From assembly GCF_022508225.1 (NCBI RefSeq), contig NZ_JAETXJ010000007.1, forward strand, positions 1 to 64,000: DNA of 64,000 nt. Reading direction: 5' to 3'. Made by a program: the position numbers and the translations under genes. Source of the DNA: Desulfovibrio sp. UIB00. GTDB taxonomy: Bacteria > Desulfobacterota > Desulfovibrionia > Desulfovibrionales > Desulfovibrionaceae. This document shows positions 17,199 through 27,600 of the stretch, piece after piece. Position 1 is the first letter of the stretch; every line of letters starts with the position of its first letter. The notes below the pieces were generated by a model that was not told where the DNA came from, searched no databases, and saw nothing but the letters and a program-made list of their open reading frames with translations.

Positions 17199-17381
17199 AT
17201 GGACGATGTGAAGATGGGCATGAGCGTAAGCCTGGCCAGAAGCGCCTTGAACATTCAGGCCAACATGTCTGCAGCGCTTATCAGCGGCACTATTGATAAG
17301 GGCGCGGAAATGGAGCAGAACATGCGCAGCCAAGGGCTTGCCGCCGAGGGCATTGGCGGAAAGCTGGACGTGCAGGCTTAA
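17199..17381 (+). CDS. YjfB-family putative motility protein
   Basis: 60-residue soluble helical protein, starting MDDVKMGMSVSLARSAL and ending in a glycine-rich tail (GLAAEGIGGKLDVQA). It resembles the small YjfB putative motility family by length, start motif and helix pattern. An aaggag Shine-Dalgarno lies 8 bases before the ATG. The longer upstream frame would read through the sigma-28 promoter and is rejected. That promoter supports expression with late flagellar and chemotaxis genes, although no other flagellar genes are present here. The molecular role of the family is not established. Confidence 0.75.
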   Translation: MDDVKMGMSVSLARSALNIQANMSAALISGTIDKGAEMEQNMRSQGLAAEGIGGKLDVQA

Positions 17382-17403
17382 CACGCTTTGCCGTACGAAG
17401 AGG

Positions 17404-17434
17404 AACAGCCGCCGGGTACAGCCCGGCGGCTGTT
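17404..17434 (+). terminator. Stem-loop after the yjfB-like gene
   Basis: A perfect 13-bp stem (aacagccgccggg and its complement) with a 5-base loop, 22 bases after the stop codon. No T run follows. Confidence 0.55.
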
Positions 17435-17629
17435 GCGCGTTGAGAGGGCAAACCACAAATCAGGATCAGCCTGCGGCCCGGCTGCGAGCGGTCATCTTGC
17501 GCCTTCCGCTGTTGCCGTCCTTGTGCCTATTCGTTTACCCGCACTCGTTGACAAATACCCGCAGAGTAGTAAGGCTGTATGCGCCGGTTCCCGGCCCAGA
17601 TTCTGCCCATATCCGCACAAGGAGTTTTT

Positions 17630-18553
17630 GTGAAAATTCTTGTAACACCCCGTTCTTTCGGCAAAACCAATCCCGAGCTGTTTGACCGTCTGGCCCAGGC
17701 CGGGCTGGAAGTGATACGCAACGACACGGGCGGCATTCTCTCCGCCGAGCAGATGAAGGAAAAGCTGGCCGACTGCGCTGGCGTCATTCTTGGCGTTGAC
17801 CCCATGGATGCCCCTGTGCTGGCTGCTGCCCCCGCCCTCAAGGCCATTGCCAAATACGGCGTGGGGCTGGACAACATCGACCTTGCGGCCTGCAAGGAGC
17901 GCGGCATCGCGGTTTCGCGCACCGTAGGCGCCAACAGCAATGCCGTGGCCGACTACGCCCTGACCCTCATGCTCATGGTGGCGCGCAAGGCCGGGCTTAT
18001 TGACCGCCGCTGCCGCCAGAAAGACTGGGGCAAGATCACCAGCATCGATTTGTACGGCAAAACCATCGGCATCATCGGCCTTGGGGCCATTGGCCGTTGC
18101 GTTGTCAAACGCGCACAGGGCTTTGGCATGAAGATTCTGGCCCACGACGTTGTGTGGGACGATGCCTGGGCCGCCAAGGAAGGCGTGGAACGCGCAGATG
18201 TTGACCGCATTTGCCGCGAGGCCGACTTCATCACCCTGCATACGGTGCTGACGGACGAAACCCGCAACCTCATTAATGCCCAGCGCCTTGCAAGCATGAA
18301 AAAAACAGCCGTGCTGATCAACACCGCGCGCGGCGGGCTTATTGACGAGGGGGCCCTGCTGGCTGCACTGAAAGAAGGCAGCATCTACGGCGCGGGCCTT
18401 GACGTATTTGAACAGGAACCCCCGGCTGATCCGGCGTGGTATGAGCTGGACAACCTTGTGATGGGTTCGCACTGTTCGTCCTCCACCGCAGGTGCCACGG
18501 AAACCATGGGCAACATGGCTGTGGACAACCTGTTGCGCGATTTGGGACTGTAA
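17630..18553 (+). CDS. D-isomer-specific 2-hydroxyacid dehydrogenase (SerA-like)
   Basis: 307 residues, a catalytic-core-only member of the phosphoglycerate/2-hydroxyacid dehydrogenase family without a C-terminal ACT domain. Landmarks are KYGVGLDNIDLAACKERG, the NAD-binding GKTIGIIGLGAIGR, the arginine motif LINTARGGLIDEGAL, and GLDVFEQEPP. The catalytic His lies in GSHCSSSTAGA. It interconverts a 2-oxoacid and a D-2-hydroxyacid with NAD(H). It could be a serine-pathway enzyme, but it sits beside the hydroxyacid operon and might serve that pathway. The GTG start is chosen because caaggag lies 6 bases before it and the family's N-terminal strand (KILVTPRSF) begins there. A strong terminator follows. 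Confidence 0.85.
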   Translation: MKILVTPRSFGKTNPELFDRLAQAGLEVIRNDTGGILSAEQMKEKLADCAGVILGVDPMDAPVLAAAPALKAIAKYGVGLDNIDLAACKERGIAVSRTVGANSNAVADYALTLMLMVARKAGLIDRRCRQKDWGKITSIDLYGKTIGIIGLGAIGRCVVKRAQGFGMKILAHDVVWDDAWAAKEGVERADVDRICREADFITLHTVLTDETRNLINAQRLASMKKTAVLINTARGGLIDEGALLAALKEGSIYGAGLDVFEQEPPADPAWYELDNLVMGSHCSSSTAGATETMGNMAVDNLLRDLGL

Positions 18554-18598
18554 GCAGCTTCACTGCCTGAATAGTACGCGCCTGTGGGCGCAAAATGC

Positions 18599-18638
18599 AG
18601 CCCGCCCGCATCCTCTGTGAGAATGCGGGCGGGCTTTT
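18599..18638 (+). terminator. Terminator after the 2-hydroxyacid dehydrogenase
   Basis: A 13-bp GC-rich stem (agcccgcccgcat and its complement) followed by TTTT. It lies between this gene and the convergent adhesin gene, and may also serve the latter. Confidence 0.85.
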
Positions 18639-18676
18639 CTGTTTACGGTGCGCCATTGGCTGGCGCGCGTTCCCTT

Positions 18677-21600
18677 TTATGAATTCTTCAAGATGAATTC
18701 ATTCTTCTCGGCTGTCATATCTGCGGTCACATTATTGACAGTGGTGATGGTAAGATCTTGCGTTGCATTGCTGAAGGTATGTTCGCCTGTCTTCTCCCAC
18801 TGTGTGCTGTCCAAGGATATGGAGTTGTCCGTACCCATTTTGATGCCCGCGTTGATAAGCGCATTCATGTCCGTCAGATTGGCGGTGCCGTCACCATCCT
18901 TGGCTCCATCCTGAATGAAGACGCTCACATTCTTTACCTGATTGGAATCGGCCAACAGAGAATCCAGCGTGTCGGAGCTGTGGTTGATAAGCACGTTAAG
19001 CCCCGTGGTAGAACCGCCGTCAATGGTGTCGCCCGTATGGAAGACCAACACGTTGTTGCCAGCGCCGCCGTTCAGAATGTTATTTCCCGCGCCGCCGTCA
19101 AGGAAGTCGTTGTTTGCCCCGCCGTAGAGGTGGTCGTTGCCGGCTCCGCCGTAGAGGTGGTCGCCATCATTGCCGGCATAGAGGGTATCGTTGCCGCCTT
19201 CACCGTGCAGTTCATTGTGCCCTATGCCGCCGTAGAGGATGTCATCGCCACTACCGCCGTACAACCTGTCATCGCCTCCGCCGCCGTAGAGGATATGACT
19301 TTCCGTCTCGCCGCGTGCATCGAGGGTATCCGCATTGCCGCTGCCAAACAGCAGGTGGCTGGTTTCGCTGCCGATGGTAATATCTACATGGTGGCCGCCG
19401 TCTTTTCCAGTAACATCAAAGGCAAGGCTTGCCTTGCCAGCAGCAGATATAAGACCGTGGGAGTCTGTGGCGGTAAACAGAAAGGAATCTGTGAAGCTTG
19501 TAGCCCACTCCCCGCTGCCGTTCAGGTGCAGTTGCAGAGCATCCAGCCCCTGTTCTGAGTGGATATTGGGGTCATAGGTGTACTGACCGTCGGCAGTTAC
19601 AGTAACATGCCCATAGGCAGCTTCTGTCTGCAAGGCATAAGAAGCTATATGGTCGCCCGTATCCGGATCTGTTGCGTGCAATTGGCCGTTGGCTGTGCCA
19701 AAAGTTTCACTTGTCGCCACAGGCGCGTCGTTGGTGCCGTGGATGGTGAACTTAATACTATGGTCTGTAACTTGGCCATTCTTTGCAATGACACTGATCA
19801 TCACAGTATCGGAGAACGAATTTCCGTCACCAAGCGCCAACACTGCTTTGTCGTGGGCATCAACGGTGTAGGTGTACGATCCATACTTATCAATACCAAG
19901 AGTTCCGTGAGCGCCTTGAGTTTTTACGGTATATGACACCTCATGGTCTTCATAATCCGTGCCCACGACCTTCCCCTGGGCAATGTATTTGAGGCCCGCA
20001 TCAGGGTTGGCCACCGCCTGCACATCAAAATCACTGCCCGTGGCATTTTCCACCACAGGGCCGCTGGCACTCCCCTTGATATTGACTGTTATCAATTGCG
20101 TAACCTTGTTGTGGTTCTGGTCTTCCACCACAAGAGTTGCATGGGTTTCTACAAGCTGCCCGGCCTTAAGGGCCATAACTGCCGGAGAACTGCTATCGAG
20201 CGTGAATGTGTATTCACCCGATGGCTTCACTGTAAAGGTGCCATACTCGTTGCTGATGTTGTCATGAGCCGTTTTGTCGGCAGCCTCAAAGTAAAGGTTT
20301 GGCGATTTCGCAACGTCTGCACTATCCGCATCAAATACGGTAATTTTACCACTCATGGAGTTTACAGGGCTGCCTTCTGTTACGGTCAGCACTTTCTCCA
20401 CGGTCACTTCAGGCAGATCATCTGTGCCAGAAACATTCACTTTCAGCGTTACTTCGTTAGAAGCACCGTGCTTGTCCGTGGCGATAATAGTGAAAGTTTC
20501 ACTGAGGTTCTTTGCTGAGGAATCCAGCCCCTGCACCTTACTGTCCGCATTGTTGAGCACATAGGAATAGCTGCCATCGGGTTTGACGACCAGCACTCCG
20601 TATTCGCCGCGTACTACCATGCCAGCAGTATTGGAGCTGACACTCTTGGCGGAAAACGTAAGATTGCTATCACCCTTGTCATCTTCAAAAAATGTTTTGG
20701 CTTCGCCAGTAATGCTAGTATGTGTATCTTCGGCAACAGAAGCCTGTACGGTGTTGCCAGTATGGTCAACGCCACTGTCAAATTTGACAGTGGGAGCGTC
20801 GTTGGCACCGGTCAGATTTACCTTGATAACCTGCTTGGTGGTTGCTCCGTGCGCGTCTGTTACCAGCACAGTGAAGCTGTCGGTTTCGGTGACGCCTTCA
20901 TTCAGATTCAGGCCTTCATTGGCTTTATAACTATATTTTCCATCTGAATTGAGTGTAAATGTGCCAAAATTTCCAGCAACTTTTCCGCTATGACCATGAT
21001 CTCCGTCAATGCTGTACTTCAGTGTAGCAGATTCGCCAGCATCTGCGTCCGAGCCCACAATCCTGTATGTAGCTTGAGAGACAAAATGGTCTTTCTCCGC
21101 CAGATCAATATCCTTGTATGAATCAACCACAGGGGAATCATTGGTTCCGCTGATGTTGATGACAACATTTACAGGGTACAGCCCAAACGCTTCCGTCCAC
21201 GGCTTGCCGTTGAACATCATTGAAAATGTTTCTTTTACAGTTTCGCCTTCATGCAGCGCCTGCACATCTGGGCGGGTGTTATACAGGGTATACGTATACG
21301 CACCAGTGGCAGGGTTGACTGAAAGGTAGCCGTATTTACCCTCCATTCCCTGCACTTGGTTCCCTTGCCCGTCATTTATACCAAACCCATAATCGGGCGC
21401 ATCTACACTTATTACAGATACACCCCATATTGCATCCAGGTGGCCGGTAACAGCCACACCCTCTGGCGAGGGATGTTCCTTGCTGCCAACGTGGAGGTCA
21501 AAGCCGTCATCTTCCTTCACTGCCCGCTCAAGCTGACTGAACGTATAGGAAGGATTGCGCCAGTCACTACCGCCGGATCCGCCAGTTCCGCTAGATCCGG

Positions 21601-24600
21601 GGGTAATGTGGATGGTGATATCTTTTGGCTCTGAGACTGCAGAATGGGGGTCAATGATGACAACCTTGACAGAATCATCAATGCCAGCATTGCTGTGATT
21701 CAGGGCCGTGGCGAGCTTTGCGCTGTAGGTATCCAGAAAATAGGTATACTTGCCCGTGGCCGGATCAATGGAAATAGTTCCGTAGTCTGTCTTCACTTCC
21801 GTTGCGTAAGAAGTGGAGCCATCAGTGTGGGAAACAGCAAATTTGTAGACCAGGCTATTGGTCGGATCATCAACATCGGCCTTGCCAGTTACCGTGCCCA
21901 CAAACACCGTACCAGGGTGAGCTGTATCCACCCAGTCGTTGGCCTGATCTTCAAAATTGCCAACTTTTGCCGCACCAGCAAAGGCCGGTGTGCTGCTGGT
22001 AAAGTATGGCCTGTCATTGGTGCCATGGATTGCTATGGAAATACTCTGGGGGACAGTGCTGCCCCCCGCAGTGGCGACAACAGTGAACGTTTCGTTCAGC
22101 GAGTTGCCCTCGTTGAGCTTCTGAATGGCCTCATTGTCATTTTCCGTCAAAAAGTACTTGTAGCTGCCATTAGGGCTGACAACCAGATAGCCATAGTTTC
22201 CCTTGGCCACAGTGGCTCCCGATATGCCATCAGCGTAAGCTTTGACCACCTGAATATCGGTGGAAGTCGAAGAATCCACTGTCCATCCGGCTTTTGCACC
22301 GTCTTTCCCAAAGTTGGCCGTGTCGCTGTCGTCCACAATCTTGCCAAGGGTAAGCTGACCCGCCGTAGTGGGATCATCGCTGTGGTCAACAGAACCAGGG
22401 TATATCGTGTGCCCTGCATCTTCCCTAATGCTGTTTCCAGAGATATTGACGATGGGTGTATCTTTATTGCCCGTTATATCTATCTGCAATGTGGCATTGG
22501 AGTACGCCCCACGCTGATCCTGAATGCGGACCGTGAACACTTCGTCCTTCAGGTGGGTATTATCGTCAAGGTGTTGCAGCAGGTCTGGCCTGGTGAGGGT
22601 ATAGGTATAGCTGCCATCCGGTTTTAGCTCCAGAACGCCATACTTGCCTTCCAACACCTGTGTGGTGCCTGAACCATATACAAGGCTGTAGCGAAGCGTT
22701 GCCGGGGTATCCGCAGCATCGACGTCTGTCCCGGACAGTTGCCCGGTTGACGTGGAAAATTTGCTGTTGTCTTCCGTCAATCCTGACTTAAACGTAATTG
22801 TTCGGCTGTCAGAATTTTCCGTGTTGAAGGTAAAATCTGGCTTGTCGTTGGTTCCCTTGATATAAAGTTCCAGCTTTTGCGTTGCGGGGGGGAGGTCTTT
22901 AGGTGGTGTAAATGTATTTCCACTGGTTGTACCTTGGCGCGTATCCCAGGCGGCAAGCTCAATGTTAGTAATCTTCGTGAGATCCCCGGCATTGAGGGCC
23001 TTCACCGCTGAAGCATCCTGATCCAACTCAAACGAGAACTTGCCATAACGGTCAATGGTAAGTTTTCCGTATCCGGTATCATACGAATCTTTTATATACT
23101 TTACGATTCCACCATCAAACGTCACCTTGAACCCGTATTGCAGTTTATCAGTGTTCGCATCGACCTGGACAACTTTAAACGTTCCACCTGTGGCTTGGCT
23201 GCCATCGTACTCTGTGGATTTTTCAAAACTGGCATTAGGGTCGCTGCCCACACGCGCAACACCAGATTCCCAAGCCTGGATGCTGTGCGCATCATTGCTT
23301 GTAACTCGTATGGCATCGTAACTGCCCTGAATCTGTACCTTGATTGTTCCAGATGTGTATGCGCCGTGATTGTCCACAACCACCACGGGGATATCAAGGT
23401 TCTTGATTTCGTTGCCAGAAAGTTTCTGCACCGCGGCGGACGACTGGTAGAGTTCAAAAGTATACGTGCCTGCATTTTTCCCAGATGATTCAATGCTGAC
23501 CTTACCCCAAAAATCATCAACACTACCTTTCTTGAAGGTAGCTTCGTCAACGAGTGTTCCGTCGGCCTTGACGTACATGACCGTATTCAGCGCGGCCCCG
23601 TCTTTGACAGATGCGACAAGGTGGTAACGTAGGTTGTCACTGGTGTCAGTGTCCTTGCCTGCAATGTTCCCCGTGATGGTGGTGGCTATACTACTATCTT
23701 CGACAACGATGCCATATTCAGAGCCGCCGACGGTGGCAAGGCCAACAGAGCTCTTCCACGCGTTGCTCGTAATGGTTGGCACTTCGTTAGAGCCGTTGAC
23801 GGTTACAGTAATTATGCCAGTGGTCTCGGCATAGGTTCCGCCACTGGTGGTGTTCTGAGGATGCCCGTTAACAATATTGTTGCTGTCCGTGACCAGAGGC
23901 GTAAACGTGATATTTACGGACTTTCCTTCTGAAAGCCTGTTAACGGCCTCTGATTCTGTAAGGGTAAAGGTGTAGCTACCATCCTCGTGCAAAACAAGCG
24001 TGCCGCACTTTTCATAGTTCTTGATAGATACGCCTTCTGTCACTATCCGGTAGTTTGTGCTGCTCAGAGTTCCGCTCGTTGGCGCAAGAACATCCACTGT
24101 TATTTCGTGGCCAGCAGCATAGAGATTAACAACCTTGTTGCTGCCATCTCTTGCCTGAAGGCCAAATGTCAGCGTGTCTTTAGGAGAAGTTACGCTGCCA
24201 TCTACTCCATCCACATCCGTGGCGTGCAGCGCCCCACTGACGACGAGCTCGTGGTATGGTTTGTCTGTAGAGCCGTTTGCAGCACCCGCATTGGAATCTG
24301 TTGTCTTTTCAGTATTTTCTGCAGAAACAAGGTTTTTTCCACGGTCACCCTTAACATAGTAACCAGTTTCCTTGACTGAATGATTGTAATTATTGTCAAA
24401 AGTAGGGGCATCGTTGGTACCATGCACGGCGACGGTAATCTGTTTTGAATCCCATGCGCCGTGCTCATCCCTTACATAGATGGTAAAATTCTCTTGACGC
24501 TCTTCACCAGAGTCAAGAAAATTTGCTTTGCTCTCGTCAAGGCTGTAAGTGTACTTGCCACTCGCATCAATACTAAGAGTTCCGTAGGTTCCATCTACCG

Positions 24601-27600
24601 TTGTATGACCGGCTCCAAGCCCACTCTGGTTCGCACTGTCCTTGTCAAAAGCAAGGTTGCGCCCGTCAATGTCAGCTACGTCTTTGTGACCAACAACAAG
24701 CCCAAATGATGTTGCCGCATGAGCGTCTACGTCTGCCCCAAGCACGCTGGCAGAGACACTAGTGTGGACAACACCAGCCCCCGCTTCCACTACGGAAAGA
24801 TCGCCAGAATTTACCACAACAGCATCGCCATGGCTGTCTTTTGTCACAAATTTTAGCGTGGGTTGATCATTGGTGCCGTGGATGGTGACCTCGATGGTGC
24901 TGGCTCCGGTACCATCATGGCCATCGTTTACGGTAATGCCAAAATCTAAAATTTTGGCATCGCCGGACGCCATTTTATCAACAACGCCACCCTTAGTGTC
25001 GTCAATTTTAAAAACATACTTTCCAGAGCTGCTGTTCAGATACAGCGTCCCGTAGTCGGTAGTTTTGCTATAGTCATACGTTTCGCTACCCACTGTTGTT
25101 GCTGTGGCAAGCTTGGTAACGCCATCAATAGAATATGTGGGCGTTTTGTCATGTAAATCAGCATCATGAGAATTTACCTGCCCCACTACGGAGAGGGGAA
25201 CACCAGGCTCGCTGTCATTGCCGAGATTCCGCACACCGCTCTCTGTTACGCTTGCCGTGTACTTGGTGGCTGAGAATACGGGCGCATCATTGGTGCCCGC
25301 AATCGTAATGGTAACGGGCTTGATGTCGAACCCGCCCTTATCGTCCTTGCCCATGATGTAGAATGTTTCGCTGAGCGTCTCCGGAGTGCCATCCGCATTG
25401 AGCCCCAACTGCTGCACATCGCTCTTGGAATTATCAAGGGTGTATGTGTAGATTGGTTTATTGTCCGCATCAAGACCAATCTCCATCTTGCCGAAACGGC
25501 CCTGCATAATATTGCTGGATGAGGGCGTTGCATAGCTGATAGTGGGAGAGCCGCTCTCGGCAACGGTATAGGAACCATTGGTTGCGTTATACGATTCCCC
25601 TACAGACTTATCCACAATAGCGAATGAATGGATGTCTGATGCGTCGGCATCATGGGAGATTACAAGGTTGCCCGAGGTAGACAGGGTTATGTCTTCCTTG
25701 ACGGCAAGAGACGTCAAAGCGGCAAGCGTAGGCTGATCATTGGTGCCGTGGATGGTGACCTCGATGGTGCTGGCTCCGGTCCCATGATGGTCATCGTTTA
25801 CGGTAATACCAAAATTCAAAATTTTGGAATCGCCGGACGCCATTTTATCAACAACGCCATCCTTTGTGTCGTCAATTCTAAAAACATACTTTCCAGAGCT
25901 GCTGTTCAGATACAGCGTGCCGTAGTCGGTAGTTTTGCTATAGTCGTACGTTTCGCCGCCCACGGTTGCAGCGGTGGCAAGCTTGGTGCCGCCATCAATA
26001 GAATACTCGGGCGTTTTATCATGTAAATCAGCATCATGAGAATCGACCCGTCCCACTACCGAGAGGGGAACACCAGGCTCGCTGGCATTGCCATGATCCT
26101 GCACACCGCTCTCTGTCACGCTTGCCGTGTACTTGGTGGCTGAGAATTCCGGCGCATCATTGGTGCCATTCACCGTAAGGCTTATATCCGAGGTTGTGTA
26201 CGCGCCATGCGCGTCTTCTGCCACCAGAGTTATACCCAAGAGGCTCTTGCTCTCCGGTGTTCCATCGGCCTTCAGGCCCATGCCCTGCACCACGTTGGAG
26301 TCATTGTACATGGTGAAAGAGTATTCGCCGGATTTGGGGTCCATGGTAAGTACACCATAATAACCGTCATGATGCCCCCCAGTACCATCAGTCGGGGCCA
26401 CGGTGGTGATTTTCATGGCGCCGTTGTCATCCACCACATAAAGTTGGGTTTCGCTGTGTTGCTTGCCATCGGCGTCAGTGTGCACCAGACCGTAGCGCAG
26501 ATCGGCGCCGTCAGAATCGCGGTCAGTAGCCTTGACCGCGCCGCTGATCGTGAACGGCGTGACATCCTCCTGCACGGTATTGCCGCCAGTCCACTGCGCC
26601 GTCATGTTTTCAGGGGCTTCGTTGGTGCCGTGAATGGTGATGTCTATCGTTTCCCCGTCGAGCGCGCGCCCACCTTCCCGTGTAGTGCCGGAGTCGTTAT
26701 CCGAGGCCCCCAACTTGTCATGTACAGTGGGGACCATGGAAATTTTTACGCTCTCACCTTCGGACAGCTTATCCACAGTGCTTTTTTCCGTGGAATCGAG
26801 GTCGAAACGGTACTCACCGGTTTTGGAGTTCAGATAAAGAGTGCCGTAACCATCCATATCGTAGGCAGTATCAAAACCTGTAGCCGATGTGGCATGCCCA
26901 TTCACAGCAATAGAGACGTTGTTAACGAGCACGGATTTGATGCCATACGTCAGTTCATCACCGTGATCCGGATCCCGCGCCACAATCTGCCCGGAGGCGC
27001 TCAGCGTGTGCTGGGTAAAGTCCGTGCCGCCATCCTGGGTAGGCTTGTTTTCATCCGCGTTCAGCGTGTCCGACCTTTCGCCCTTGACGTTGAGGCCGTT
27101 ACCATCGCCAATGTCCTTCAACGTAAGATCTGTAACCCCCGTGATATCCGGCGCATCGTTGCTGCCTGTGATAACCACGTTGATGGGCTGGGTCACGGTA
27201 TGACCCTTGCCGTCATTGATAGAGAAGACAATGTTGTCGGCCTGCTTTTCGCCTTCGGCAAGGCTATCCGTGGGGCTGTAGGGATCCTGCTTGAGGGTGT
27301 AGGTATATTCAAAGGTGACATTGCTGCCGCCGCCCTTGGGCGTGATAACAAGCGTACCGTAGTCGCTCTCAACCGTGGTGGGGCCAGCGGTGCTGACGGC
27401 GACAACCTTGCCGCCCATGCTCACGGTGGTGGTCAGGCTGTCGCCATCCGGGTCGGCCACAGAAAATGAGCCACTCTGGCTGACTACAGGCGCGGCGCTG
27501 GCGCTTTTGCCGTCCCATGCTGATTCCGTGAGGCCGATGGCAATGGCTGCGCCGCCAGTGGACAACGCGGGCGCGTCATTGGTGAGAAAGGGCGAAGCGT

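Noticed and set aside
26207-27469. 420-residue plus-strand frame (and 21644-22627)
   Set aside because: These are antisense to the repetitive adhesin gene, and their composition mirrors the VCBS repeats.
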